From: Elusimicrobiales bacterium | Lineage (GTDB): Bacteria > Elusimicrobiota > Elusimicrobia > Elusimicrobiales > UBA9959 | DNA: 64,000 bases | Direction of reading: 5' to 3' | NCBI GenBank assembly: GCA_028713125.1 | Contig: JAQTOU010000006.1 | Span: 124,001-188,000, forward strand | In this document: positions 8,618 to 17,174 of the stretch, piece after piece | How the letters are laid out: each line of letters starts with the position of its first letter | Position numbering within the stretch: the first letter of the stretch is position 1 | The notes under the pieces: model-generated | The model's input: the letters and a program-made list of their open reading frames with translations, nothing else | What the model was told of the DNA's origin: nothing | The model's database searches: none | Made by a program: the position numbers and the translations under genes

Positions 8618-8646
8618 CCCCGGGCGCGGCCCGGGGTTTATTTTTT
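8618..8646 (+). terminator. Intrinsic terminator after regulator 2
   Basis: CCCCGGGC (8618-8625), a GCG loop and GCCCGGGG (8629-8636) form an eight-pair GC stem followed by TTTATTTTTT. A strong rho-independent terminator shape. Confidence 0.88.
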
Positions 8647-8662
8647 GTGCCCGCAAAAACCA

Positions 8663-8676
8663 TTGCCTTAAATCAA
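8663..8676 (+). promoter_or_regulatory. Putative Fnr/Crp-type operator upstream of mtrA copy 1
   Basis: TTGCCTTAAATCAA matches 8 of 10 defined positions of the FNR consensus TTGAT-N4-ATCAA. Closely related 14-mers lie upstream of the second mtrA and of the first cytochrome b/c fusion (11867 and 15026). It lies about 150 bases before the mtrA start codon and just after the terminator of the second Fnr-type regulator. A second partial copy, CATTGCTTTAAGTG, follows within 30 bases. Binding by the adjacent regulators is inferred. Confidence 0.45.
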
Positions 8677-8823
8677 TACCGCCATTGCTTTAAGTGTGCA
8701 TCACCTCTTGAGATATTTTTGTAGTATTGTTGAGCTGCATACTATAAGGCTATTGTATTATGCCGGCTAGACGCTTGTTGTAAAGCACCGCGCTGGAAGA
8801 TTTCGGGAAACTACGGAGGTTAA

Positions 8824-9696
8824 ATGAAACTGAAAAAATTAAGTTGGATAGCGGCAGCCCTTGCCCTTGTCGTTCCTTTCAAGGCGGCTTCCGCCGAGAC
8901 CGCGACCCTGGTCGGGTCCGAGACCTGCATAGCCTGCCATTCTGAACAGGCCGCGAGCTTCAATAGCTCCACGCATGGCAAGAAGATGCCTATAGTAAAA
9001 GGTATCACGGCCGACAAGAGCTGCGAGTCCTGCCATGGGGCGGGCTCTCTCCATGCCGCCGCCGCCGGCGACAAGGCCAACCCCGGCTTCGCGACTATAA
9101 AGAACCCTTCAAAGCTTAAGGGTTCCGCCGCCTCCGCCACCTGCTTCGCTTGCCATAACCAGAAAGCTGTAATGCTCTGGGACACCGGCACACACGCGGC
9201 AAAAGGCCTCACCTGCAATACCTGCCATAGCGTGCACAATGCCCAGGGGCCCAAGAACCTCAAGAAGGACGTCTCCGAGACCTGCTATGCATGCCACAAG
9301 AGCAAGAAGGCTGATATGAGCCTCCCCTCCCACCACCCTATACAGGAAGGGAAGATGACCTGCGTAGGTTGCCATAACCCCCACGGTGGAACCAGCGGCA
9401 ATCTTAAAGAAGAGACCGTCAACGAGACCTGCTATAAATGCCACTCCGACAAGGCCGGTCCCTTCGCCCATGAGCACGACCCGGTCACCGAGAACTGCGG
9501 AACCTGCCACAAACCGCACGGCTCGGCGAACCAGAACCTCCTCAAACAGGCCATGCCTTACCTGTGCCTGCGCTGTCACAAGAATGAGCATACTGTCAGG
9601 CAGAACTCCGGCGTGAGCGATCTGCGCAAGCGCAATTGCGCCGACTGCCACACTTATATCCACGGCTCTGACATGAGCGGCGCGTTCGGACATTAA
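8824..9696 (+). CDS. mtrA: Decahaem cytochrome c of the MtrA/DmsE family, copy 1
   Basis: A 290-residue periplasmic cytochrome with a signal peptide (about residues 1-24, ending SAE) and ten CxxCH motifs, the number typical of MtrA, PioA and DmsE. The N-terminal segment around ETCIACH and SSTHGKKMP is typical of the family. MtrA-type proteins sit inside an MtrB porin and carry electrons across the outer membrane. An ACGGAGG site precedes the start. mtrB follows 36 bases downstream. About 20 residues differ from the second copy, most of them between haems 4 and 6, while long stretches are identical. Confidence 0.93.
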   Translation: MKLKKLSWIAAALALVVPFKAASAETATLVGSETCIACHSEQAASFNSSTHGKKMPIVKGITADKSCESCHGAGSLHAAAAGDKANPGFATIKNPSKLKGSAASATCFACHNQKAVMLWDTGTHAAKGLTCNTCHSVHNAQGPKNLKKDVSETCYACHKSKKADMSLPSHHPIQEGKMTCVGCHNPHGGTSGNLKEETVNETCYKCHSDKAGPFAHEHDPVTENCGTCHKPHGSANQNLLKQAMPYLCLRCHKNEHTVRQNSGVSDLRKRNCADCHTYIHGSDMSGAFGH

Positions 9697-9717
9697 TAGC
9701 GGCAAACAGACATAGAT

Positions 9718-11755
9718 ATAGGAGAACAAATAATGCGTAATTTAATAGCAATGCTTACACTGGCGATTATCGCCTCCCCGCTGAAGGCGCAGAACCTCAG
9801 CGCGGATGTAACACTGAATGCCCTCATGAAGAGCAATTCCGGCAGCAATGCCCTGGTTGAGGAATACAACGGCAGGAAGACCGACATCACCAATGCCGGC
9901 TCCGCCGACTTCAAAGCCTCGGCAACGGGCGCGAACACTTACCTCGACCTGGCCGGTTATGATATCGGCAGCGGCGAGGGAAGCTGGGACCTCAACCTGA
10001 ACGCCGGCGGCTTCGGGGTAAAGGCCTCGGAGAGCAATATGGTTCACCGGCAGCCCTGGATAAAGACCGGCATGATCGTTAACAGCACCTGGTCCGTTAA
10101 CGGCAATGTGTCCCCGCAAACCGGTGCGACGCTCCTGGCGCCCGCCCTCAGTGGGATCTCTCGCGATATTTCCGGCCGCTCCTTCAACCGCACCGAGAGC
10201 AATACTATGCTTTCCTATGCCTTCGGTGATTACGGCGTTCACGCCGGTCTCTGGGAAGAGAAAGAGCAGGGGGACATCATCTCACGCAATAATTCAAAGG
10301 CGTGGGTTCAGGGGATCGACAGGGACCTGAAGATGGTCAATCTCGGCTTCGACGCCAAGATCGGCGACGGCGCGATGGCTTATGACTATGTCCGCGGGAA
10401 CTTCAGCGACGATTCCCAGGCCATTTACGTTTCAACTTCGAGCTATATACTCGGACGGCAGCTCGCTCCCGCCCACAAGATGGAGATGCGCAACCTGTCT
10501 TTCCGCTCACACCCCGTGGCCGGTTATAACGTGAACGGCAGCCTTATGTCCCGCACCCGCGAGGGCGTGATAAACGGCTATAAGATGTATTCCTATGTGG
10601 CTACGCTGGCCGCTTCCCACCGCTTCGGTAAAAAGCTGAATGTGACCGTGAAGGGTTACGGCCGCACCGAGCAGGTGAACGAGAACGATGCCTGGAATCC
10701 TATAGCCAGCTATTCTAAAACTGGTAACGGAACCCCGTTAACCTACAAGCCCGGCGAGACCTCCTATGTGGACAAGGCTAATTTCACCGGCGAAATGCTG
10801 GCGAATTATGACTTCTCCGAAAAGTTGGCCTTTAACCTGGGCTACAAGCTGGACAATAACTACCGCCGCCACGCCGGCGCGGAGGTCTTCACCTCCTCTA
10901 ACACCTATAATGACCTTGGTTATGTGGAAGCGAACTCACAGTGGAACGCGATAGCCAAGCAGAACACCATCAACATCTATACGGCCGGCGTCAATGCCAG
11001 CCTTCCGATGAATGCCGAGCTCGGCCTCGGCTTCAAGGCCACCCGCTCCAATGCGGCCGTATTCGAGGCGCTGCTTACCGCCTCTGAAGAGTACTCTGCC
11101 GACCTCTATGTGCCTGTGAAGGGCAACCTGTTCTTCACCGGTTCCGCTATGGTTATGTCCGGCGAGAACAAGAAGTCACACCACACCAACAGCAAGGACA
11201 ACCAGAACAGCTACCTGGCGGGCCTTGACTGGAGCGACGCTAAATACACCGCGGGCGCCAACTACGCCTTCGACCAGGTGTCCAACCACAGCGACATGTA
11301 CTACGGCGGCTGGGCTGCCCAGACCCCCACTTACGACACTACCGGCACCCGCCCTTACCGCGAACTCGGCGTCCTTTACCGTGCGGCCAATGACACTATC
11401 GGCTTCCATGGCAGCGCCAAGCTCAGCAAGGAATATACGCTGGCTGCGAACAGCTCGTATACCCGCTCCCTGGGCAAAGCCCCTGTCAATATCGTCCTTA
11501 CGAAGGCCGGTGATGCCGGAACTATTAACGACCTGGAGCCCTCCGATATAAGGATCGTGAGCACCGGCCTGAACCTCAAGTTCAGCCCGGCTAGCAACAA
11601 GAACCTGTCCGCCAATCTCGGCCTGCGCCGTGACCAGTGGACCGATAAACTGGACTCCCTGAACAGCGGCTGGGTCAACTCGGCCTCCGTCGCCGTGTCG
11701 TCCAAGTTCTAATCGAACAAAAAGCATAAGGCGGCCGGCTGAGTGATCAGCCGGC
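9718..11755 (+). repeat. Direct repeat covering mtrB, copy 1
   Basis: This stretch of about 2.04 kb, from the ribosome binding site of mtrB to the first half of its terminator, appears identical to 12933-14970 (offset 3,215). Identity stops sharply on both sides: the spacer after mtrA differs just upstream, and the terminator arms differ just downstream. Recent duplication or gene conversion would explain it. Confidence 0.88.
9733..11712 (+). CDS. mtrB: MtrB/PioB-family outer-membrane beta-barrel, copy 1
   Basis: A 659-residue protein with a signal peptide (about 1-20, ending LKAQ), then alternating polar/apolar strands and a terminal aromatic (VSSKF), as in outer-membrane barrels. Length and position right after a decahaem MtrA identify it as the sheath of an MtrAB conduit. 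The N-terminal CxxC seen in Shewanella MtrB is absent. No MtrC-type surface cytochrome is encoded next to it, so the outer partner is unknown or, as in PioAB, missing. The protein is identical to the one at 12948. Confidence 0.88.
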   Translation: MRNLIAMLTLAIIASPLKAQNLSADVTLNALMKSNSGSNALVEEYNGRKTDITNAGSADFKASATGANTYLDLAGYDIGSGEGSWDLNLNAGGFGVKASESNMVHRQPWIKTGMIVNSTWSVNGNVSPQTGATLLAPALSGISRDISGRSFNRTESNTMLSYAFGDYGVHAGLWEEKEQGDIISRNNSKAWVQGIDRDLKMVNLGFDAKIGDGAMAYDYVRGNFSDDSQAIYVSTSSYILGRQLAPAHKMEMRNLSFRSHPVAGYNVNGSLMSRTREGVINGYKMYSYVATLAASHRFGKKLNVTVKGYGRTEQVNENDAWNPIASYSKTGNGTPLTYKPGETSYVDKANFTGEMLANYDFSEKLAFNLGYKLDNNYRRHAGAEVFTSSNTYNDLGYVEANSQWNAIAKQNTINIYTAGVNASLPMNAELGLGFKATRSNAAVFEALLTASEEYSADLYVPVKGNLFFTGSAMVMSGENKKSHHTNSKDNQNSYLAGLDWSDAKYTAGANYAFDQVSNHSDMYYGGWAAQTPTYDTTGTRPYRELGVLYRAANDTIGFHGSAKLSKEYTLAANSSYTRSLGKAPVNIVLTKAGDAGTINDLEPSDIRIVSTGLNLKFSPASNKNLSANLGLRRDQWTDKLDSLNSGWVNSASVAVSSKF

Positions 11756-11766
11756 TGCCTTTTTTA
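11730..11766 (+). terminator. Intrinsic terminator after mtrB copy 1
   Basis: A 13-pair stem (11730-11742 with 11747-11759, one G-U pair, GTGA loop) is followed by TTTTTTT. The same hairpin with one base change follows mtrB copy 2. Confidence 0.88.
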
Positions 11767-11795
11767 TTGGTTTCAGTAATAATTCTGCGCCGTGC

Positions 11796-11823
11796 GAAAG
11801 GCCCTCTGGAAGGAGGGCCTTTC
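11796..11823 (+). other. Second hairpin downstream of mtrB copy 1
   Basis: GAAAGGCCCTC (11796-11806) pairs perfectly with 11813-11823 around a six-base loop. No T tract follows, so it may be a transcript-stabilising or back-up terminator hairpin. It has no counterpart after mtrB copy 2. Confidence 0.5.
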
Positions 11824-11866
11824 ATTGGGGGGAGTGTAATTCTATTGCATTTTGTAAATCTCGGCA

Positions 11867-11880
11867 GTGCTGTAAATCAA
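11867..11880 (+). promoter_or_regulatory. Putative Fnr/Crp-type operator upstream of mtrA copy 2
   Basis: GTGCTGTAAATCAA shares the TAAATCAA half with the sites at 8663 and 15026 and matches 8 of 10 FNR consensus positions. It lies about 160 bases before the mtrA2 start, nearly the same distance as in copy 1, although the surrounding intergenic sequence is different. Confidence 0.42.
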
Positions 11881-12040
11881 TGCGGGGGTTGAATTTTGTT
11901 GCATTGAAAACATGGCGCATTTTAGTATTCTTACTTAGTCGCGTGAGTTTTATCCGGTGGTAAAAATGCCGGAATCGGGTGCGGTAAAAATGTTTTCAGC
12001 GACGAATTACGACGGAGAAGCAGTAAATTACGGAGGTATA

Positions 12041-12913
12041 ATGAAACTGAAAAAATTAAGTTGGATAGCGGCAGCCCTTGCCCTTGTCGTTCCTTTTAAG
12101 GCGGCTTCGGCTGAGACCGCGACTCTGGTCGGGTCCGATACCTGCATAGCCTGCCATTCGGAACAGGCCGCGAGCTTCAATAGCTCCACGCATGGCAAGA
12201 AGATGCCTATAGTAAAAGGTATCACGGCCGACAAGAGCTGTGAGTCCTGTCATGGCGCTGGTTCGCTTCACGCGGCCGCCGCCGGCGACAAGACCAACCC
12301 CGGCTTCGCGACTATAAAGAACCCTTCAAAGCTTAAGGGTTCCGCCGCCTCCGCCACCTGCTTCGCTTGCCATAACCAGAAAGACGTAATGCTCTGGGAC
12401 ACCGGCACGCACGCGGCCAAGGGCCTTACCTGCAATACCTGCCACAGCGTACATAATGGCCAGGGCGCTAAAAGTCTCAAGAAGAGCGAAGGCGAGACCT
12501 GCTACCAGTGCCATAAGAACAAGAAAGCAGAGATGAGCCTTCCTTCCCACCATCCTATCGAAGAAGGGAAGATGACCTGCAATGGCTGCCATAACCCCCA
12601 CGGCGGAACCAGCGGCAATCTTAAGGCCGAAACCGTCAACGAGACCTGCTATAAATGTCACTCCGACAAGGCCGGTCCTTTTGCCCACGAGCACGACCCG
12701 GTCACCGAGAACTGCGGAACCTGCCACAAACCGCACGGCTCGGCGAACCAGAACCTGCTTAAGCAGGCCCAGCCCTATCTGTGTCTGCGCTGCCACAAGA
12801 ACGAACACACTGTCAGGCAGAACTCCGGCGTGAGCGATCTGCGCAAGCGCAATTGCACCGACTGCCACACTTATATCCACGGCTCTGACATGAGCGGCGC
12901 GTTCGGACATTAA
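12041..12913 (+). CDS. mtrA: Decahaem cytochrome c of the MtrA/DmsE family, copy 2
   Basis: The start is the ATG at 12041 with CGGAGG just upstream, giving 290 residues like copy 1; an in-frame start at 11957 would add a spurious leader. Ten CxxCH motifs and the same signal peptide are present. It differs from copy 1 at about 20 positions, clustered between haems 4 and 6 (for example CYQCHKNKKAE instead of CYACHKSKKAD). The first third and last quarter are nearly identical at DNA level, giving a mosaic pattern. The two conduits may differ in potential or partner while sharing an identical barrel. Confidence 0.93.
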   Translation: MKLKKLSWIAAALALVVPFKAASAETATLVGSDTCIACHSEQAASFNSSTHGKKMPIVKGITADKSCESCHGAGSLHAAAAGDKTNPGFATIKNPSKLKGSAASATCFACHNQKDVMLWDTGTHAAKGLTCNTCHSVHNGQGAKSLKKSEGETCYQCHKNKKAEMSLPSHHPIEEGKMTCNGCHNPHGGTSGNLKAETVNETCYKCHSDKAGPFAHEHDPVTENCGTCHKPHGSANQNLLKQAQPYLCLRCHKNEHTVRQNSGVSDLRKRNCTDCHTYIHGSDMSGAFGH

Positions 12914-12932
12914 TAGCGGCGAACAGAATAAA

Positions 12933-14970
12933 ATAGGAGAACAAATAATGCGTAATTTAATAGCAATGCTTACACTGGCGATTATCGCCTCCCCGCTGAA
13001 GGCGCAGAACCTCAGCGCGGATGTAACACTGAATGCCCTCATGAAGAGCAATTCCGGCAGCAATGCCCTGGTTGAGGAATACAACGGCAGGAAGACCGAC
13101 ATCACCAATGCCGGCTCCGCCGACTTCAAAGCCTCGGCAACGGGCGCGAACACTTACCTCGACCTGGCCGGTTATGATATCGGCAGCGGCGAGGGAAGCT
13201 GGGACCTCAACCTGAACGCCGGCGGCTTCGGGGTAAAGGCCTCGGAGAGCAATATGGTTCACCGGCAGCCCTGGATAAAGACCGGCATGATCGTTAACAG
13301 CACCTGGTCCGTTAACGGCAATGTGTCCCCGCAAACCGGTGCGACGCTCCTGGCGCCCGCCCTCAGTGGGATCTCTCGCGATATTTCCGGCCGCTCCTTC
13401 AACCGCACCGAGAGCAATACTATGCTTTCCTATGCCTTCGGTGATTACGGCGTTCACGCCGGTCTCTGGGAAGAGAAAGAGCAGGGGGACATCATCTCAC
13501 GCAATAATTCAAAGGCGTGGGTTCAGGGGATCGACAGGGACCTGAAGATGGTCAATCTCGGCTTCGACGCCAAGATCGGCGACGGCGCGATGGCTTATGA
13601 CTATGTCCGCGGGAACTTCAGCGACGATTCCCAGGCCATTTACGTTTCAACTTCGAGCTATATACTCGGACGGCAGCTCGCTCCCGCCCACAAGATGGAG
13701 ATGCGCAACCTGTCTTTCCGCTCACACCCCGTGGCCGGTTATAACGTGAACGGCAGCCTTATGTCCCGCACCCGCGAGGGCGTGATAAACGGCTATAAGA
13801 TGTATTCCTATGTGGCTACGCTGGCCGCTTCCCACCGCTTCGGTAAAAAGCTGAATGTGACCGTGAAGGGTTACGGCCGCACCGAGCAGGTGAACGAGAA
13901 CGATGCCTGGAATCCTATAGCCAGCTATTCTAAAACTGGTAACGGAACCCCGTTAACCTACAAGCCCGGCGAGACCTCCTATGTGGACAAGGCTAATTTC
14001 ACCGGCGAAATGCTGGCGAATTATGACTTCTCCGAAAAGTTGGCCTTTAACCTGGGCTACAAGCTGGACAATAACTACCGCCGCCACGCCGGCGCGGAGG
14101 TCTTCACCTCCTCTAACACCTATAATGACCTTGGTTATGTGGAAGCGAACTCACAGTGGAACGCGATAGCCAAGCAGAACACCATCAACATCTATACGGC
14201 CGGCGTCAATGCCAGCCTTCCGATGAATGCCGAGCTCGGCCTCGGCTTCAAGGCCACCCGCTCCAATGCGGCCGTATTCGAGGCGCTGCTTACCGCCTCT
14301 GAAGAGTACTCTGCCGACCTCTATGTGCCTGTGAAGGGCAACCTGTTCTTCACCGGTTCCGCTATGGTTATGTCCGGCGAGAACAAGAAGTCACACCACA
14401 CCAACAGCAAGGACAACCAGAACAGCTACCTGGCGGGCCTTGACTGGAGCGACGCTAAATACACCGCGGGCGCCAACTACGCCTTCGACCAGGTGTCCAA
14501 CCACAGCGACATGTACTACGGCGGCTGGGCTGCCCAGACCCCCACTTACGACACTACCGGCACCCGCCCTTACCGCGAACTCGGCGTCCTTTACCGTGCG
14601 GCCAATGACACTATCGGCTTCCATGGCAGCGCCAAGCTCAGCAAGGAATATACGCTGGCTGCGAACAGCTCGTATACCCGCTCCCTGGGCAAAGCCCCTG
14701 TCAATATCGTCCTTACGAAGGCCGGTGATGCCGGAACTATTAACGACCTGGAGCCCTCCGATATAAGGATCGTGAGCACCGGCCTGAACCTCAAGTTCAG
14801 CCCGGCTAGCAACAAGAACCTGTCCGCCAATCTCGGCCTGCGCCGTGACCAGTGGACCGATAAACTGGACTCCCTGAACAGCGGCTGGGTCAACTCGGCC
14901 TCCGTCGCCGTGTCGTCCAAGTTCTAATCGAACAAAAAGCATAAGGCGGCCGGCTGAGTGATCAGCCGGC
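12933..14970 (+). repeat. Direct repeat covering mtrB, copy 2
   Basis: Apparently exact copy of 9718-11755. The boundary lies at ATAGGAGAAC upstream and within the terminator stem downstream. Confidence 0.88.
12948..14927 (+). CDS. mtrB: MtrB/PioB-family outer-membrane beta-barrel, copy 2
   Basis: The encoded 659-residue porin is identical to the one at 9733, and the DNA also appears identical, including silent positions. It lies 34 bases after mtrA copy 2 and forms the second MtrAB module. The contrast between perfectly conserved mtrB and clearly diverged mtrA genes points to homogenisation of mtrB by gene conversion, or to a very recent partial duplication. A collapsed or mis-joined assembly repeat is an alternative to keep in mind. 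Confidence 0.88.
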   Translation: MRNLIAMLTLAIIASPLKAQNLSADVTLNALMKSNSGSNALVEEYNGRKTDITNAGSADFKASATGANTYLDLAGYDIGSGEGSWDLNLNAGGFGVKASESNMVHRQPWIKTGMIVNSTWSVNGNVSPQTGATLLAPALSGISRDISGRSFNRTESNTMLSYAFGDYGVHAGLWEEKEQGDIISRNNSKAWVQGIDRDLKMVNLGFDAKIGDGAMAYDYVRGNFSDDSQAIYVSTSSYILGRQLAPAHKMEMRNLSFRSHPVAGYNVNGSLMSRTREGVINGYKMYSYVATLAASHRFGKKLNVTVKGYGRTEQVNENDAWNPIASYSKTGNGTPLTYKPGETSYVDKANFTGEMLANYDFSEKLAFNLGYKLDNNYRRHAGAEVFTSSNTYNDLGYVEANSQWNAIAKQNTINIYTAGVNASLPMNAELGLGFKATRSNAAVFEALLTASEEYSADLYVPVKGNLFFTGSAMVMSGENKKSHHTNSKDNQNSYLAGLDWSDAKYTAGANYAFDQVSNHSDMYYGGWAAQTPTYDTTGTRPYRELGVLYRAANDTIGFHGSAKLSKEYTLAANSSYTRSLGKAPVNIVLTKAGDAGTINDLEPSDIRIVSTGLNLKFSPASNKNLSANLGLRRDQWTDKLDSLNSGWVNSASVAVSSKF

Positions 14971-14980
14971 CGCTTTTTTT
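14945..14980 (+). terminator. Intrinsic terminator after mtrB copy 2
   Basis: Stem 14945-14957 with 14962-14973 (12 perfect pairs, GTGA loop), followed by seven T. The base change relative to copy 1 turns a G-U pair into G-C. Confidence 0.88.
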
Positions 14981-15025
14981 ATAAGCTGCGGCGGAGGCCG
15001 AGGCTATTCAGACAGGGAAAATATC

Positions 15026-15039
15026 TTGCAATAAATCAA
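15026..15039 (+). promoter_or_regulatory. Putative Fnr/Crp-type operator upstream of the cytochrome b/c fusion operon
   Basis: TTGCAATAAATCAA matches 8 of 10 FNR consensus positions and resembles the sites before both mtrA genes. It lies about 95 bases before the start codon at 15134. The sequence between is AT-rich (TATAAC at 15096, TATAAT at 15111) and could hold a promoter, but no convincing -35 box is seen, as expected for an activator-dependent promoter. Confidence 0.45.
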
Positions 15040-15133
15040 TATCATAATTACCTTTTGTGGTGTGCTTGATTGATGGACTATTTGATACTATTTAATATAA
15101 CACGGGTTAATATAATATATTACACGGAGAACA

Positions 15134-17170
15134 ATGACGAAGCCTTTTTTTTATAAAACCGCCGCCATAGCCGCTCTCTTGTTCGCCCCGGTGCTTTTCT
15201 TCACCGTTCCGGTTTCTGCCGCGGATAATTCCGCCTGTATGGATTGCCACGGCCGTAAAAAGGCCGGCTTCGAGAATGCGCCCGCGGTAAAAGCTTCCGA
15301 TCTCGCCTCCTCCCGCCACGCCGGGGAAAAATGCGTCGCCTGCCACACTGACGCAACTCCCGGCCCGCACCAGGTTAAACCTTCCAAGATCAACTGCCGC
15401 GACTGCCATGCCAAGGTAACTGCCAAGTACGACAATACCATTCACGCCAAAGCGAGGGCGATGGGGGAATCCGAGGCCGCTTCCTGCCAGGATTGTCATA
15501 CGCCTAGTCATAAAATAATGAGGAAGAGCGACCCGCTCTCCTCTGTTTATCCTTTCCGCCTGCCCGAGACCTGCGCCCGCTGCCACGCGGATCCCGTGCT
15601 GGCGCAGAAATATAATTTCCCCCAGGACGTGCTCAAGGAATATTACGGAACCATCCACGGCAGGGCCCTGGTGCGCAGCGGCCTGCTCGTTACCGCGGTC
15701 TGCACCAACTGCCACGGCGACCATAATATCCAGAAACATACCGACCCCGCCTCCACTATAGGCCGCAATCATGTCGTGGACACCTGCGGCAAGTGCCATG
15801 CCGGCATCGCCGCCGTTTTCAAGGAGAGCATCCACGGTAAAAAACTGGCCGAGGGCAGCGCTCTCGCTCCCGTCTGCACCACCTGCCACAGCGCCCACCG
15901 CATAGTGCGCACCGACGCGCAGGGCTACCAGCTGCAGGTGGTCAAAGAGTGCGGCGACTGCCACGGAGAATATCTCGCCACCTACCGCGACACTTACCAC
16001 GGGAAGATCACCCGCCTGGGCTATACCAAGGTGGCCCGCTGCTCGGACTGCCACAGCGCCCACAATATACAGAAGGTAAGCGATCCCCGCTCCACCCTTT
16101 CTCCGGCCAATAAAGCCGATACCTGCCGGAAATGCCATCCGAAGGCCAATGAAAATTTCATAAAGTATATCGCCCATTCTACCAGCGGCAAGCAGGTGCA
16201 GTTCAGGGTCATGTTCTGGACCATACTGCTCATGTCCGCGCTGCTGATCGGGACCTTCGCCTTCTTCGGCGTGCACACGCTGATGTGGCTGGCGCGCCTG
16301 GTCGGGGATATAAAGAAAAAGCGGCATGAAGCCGAGGAAGAAGCCGCCAAGTCCGGCCAGTATTACTTCCGCTTCAAACTTTATCACCGCATCCTGCACG
16401 GGATAATCATCACCAGCTTCCTTGGCCTGGTGCTTACCGGGATGCCCATGAAGTTCTCCAATACCTGGTGGGCCACTTTCCTCGCCCACCTCTTCGGCGG
16501 GTTCGAGGTGATGGGCCTCATGCACCGGTTCTTCGCCCTGCTTACCTTCCTGTATTTCGGCCTGCATCTTTCCTATGCGGCGCGCTACATAGTCTCGCAC
16601 CGGGAGTTCCGCGTGTTCGGCCCGGATTCAATGATCCCCAGGCTGAAAGACCTGCAGGATTTCATCGCCCAGATCAAGTGGTTCCTGGGCAAGGGCCCGC
16701 GCCCGCGCTTCGACCGGTGGACTTACTGGGAGAAGTTCGACTACTGGGCCGTCTTCTGGGGTATCAGCATAATCGGAACTTCCGGCCTGGTGCTGTGGTT
16801 CCCCGAGTTCTTCGCCGCCGTGCTGCCGGGCTGGGTCTTTAACGTGGCCACCGTGGTGCACAGCGACGAGGCCCTGCTGGCCTCCGGGTTCATCTTCACG
16901 ATACACTTCTTCCATACCCACCTCAGGCCGGGGAAATTCCCGATGGACGACGTTATTTTCACCGGCAGGATCTCGCTTGAGGAAATGAAAGAGGAGCGGC
17001 CGGAGGAATACGAAAGGCTGCTTGCCTCCGGCGAGCTGGAGTCGCTCAAGACCGAGCCGACGCCCGAGTGGCTCTGGAATTTCGCCCGGGTAATAGGCTT
17101 TACCGCGCTGACCATCGGCGTGGTGACCGTACTGCTGATAATAGTGGCGATCTTCTCTCCGCTCTTTTAA
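15134..17170 (+). CDS. Undecahaem cytochrome c fused to a membrane cytochrome b domain, copy 1
   Basis: A 678-residue protein with a signal peptide (about 1-30), eleven CxxCH motifs in a periplasmic domain to about residue 345, and about six membrane helices (near 355-380, 416-440, 456-480, 536-560, 574-597, 650-678). Helix histidines (LYHRILHG, MHRFF, GLHLSY, VVHSD, IHFFHTH) fit a b561-like dihaem domain. The layout resembles Geobacter CbcL, a menaquinol:cytochrome c oxidoreductase, so it probably moves electrons from menaquinol to periplasmic cytochromes and on to MtrA. It is separated from its paralogue by four bases. Confidence 0.85.
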   Translation: MTKPFFYKTAAIAALLFAPVLFFTVPVSAADNSACMDCHGRKKAGFENAPAVKASDLASSRHAGEKCVACHTDATPGPHQVKPSKINCRDCHAKVTAKYDNTIHAKARAMGESEAASCQDCHTPSHKIMRKSDPLSSVYPFRLPETCARCHADPVLAQKYNFPQDVLKEYYGTIHGRALVRSGLLVTAVCTNCHGDHNIQKHTDPASTIGRNHVVDTCGKCHAGIAAVFKESIHGKKLAEGSALAPVCTTCHSAHRIVRTDAQGYQLQVVKECGDCHGEYLATYRDTYHGKITRLGYTKVARCSDCHSAHNIQKVSDPRSTLSPANKADTCRKCHPKANENFIKYIAHSTSGKQVQFRVMFWTILLMSALLIGTFAFFGVHTLMWLARLVGDIKKKRHEAEEEAAKSGQYYFRFKLYHRILHGIIITSFLGLVLTGMPMKFSNTWWATFLAHLFGGFEVMGLMHRFFALLTFLYFGLHLSYAARYIVSHREFRVFGPDSMIPRLKDLQDFIAQIKWFLGKGPRPRFDRWTYWEKFDYWAVFWGISIIGTSGLVLWFPEFFAAVLPGWVFNVATVVHSDEALLASGFIFTIHFFHTHLRPGKFPMDDVIFTGRISLEEMKEERPEEYERLLASGELESLKTEPTPEWLWNFARVIGFTALTIGVVTVLLIIVAIFSPLF

Positions 17171-17174
17171 CAAC

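Noticed and set aside
11176..11727. Long minus-strand frame inside mtrB copy 1 (and its twin at 14391-14942)
   Set aside because: Shadow of the porin gene: no ribosome binding site and low-complexity content. It appears in both copies only because the DNA is identical.
11957..12040. Longer N-terminus for mtrA copy 2
   Set aside because: The ATG at 12041 has a good ribosome binding site and gives the same signal peptide as copy 1; the extension would bury it.
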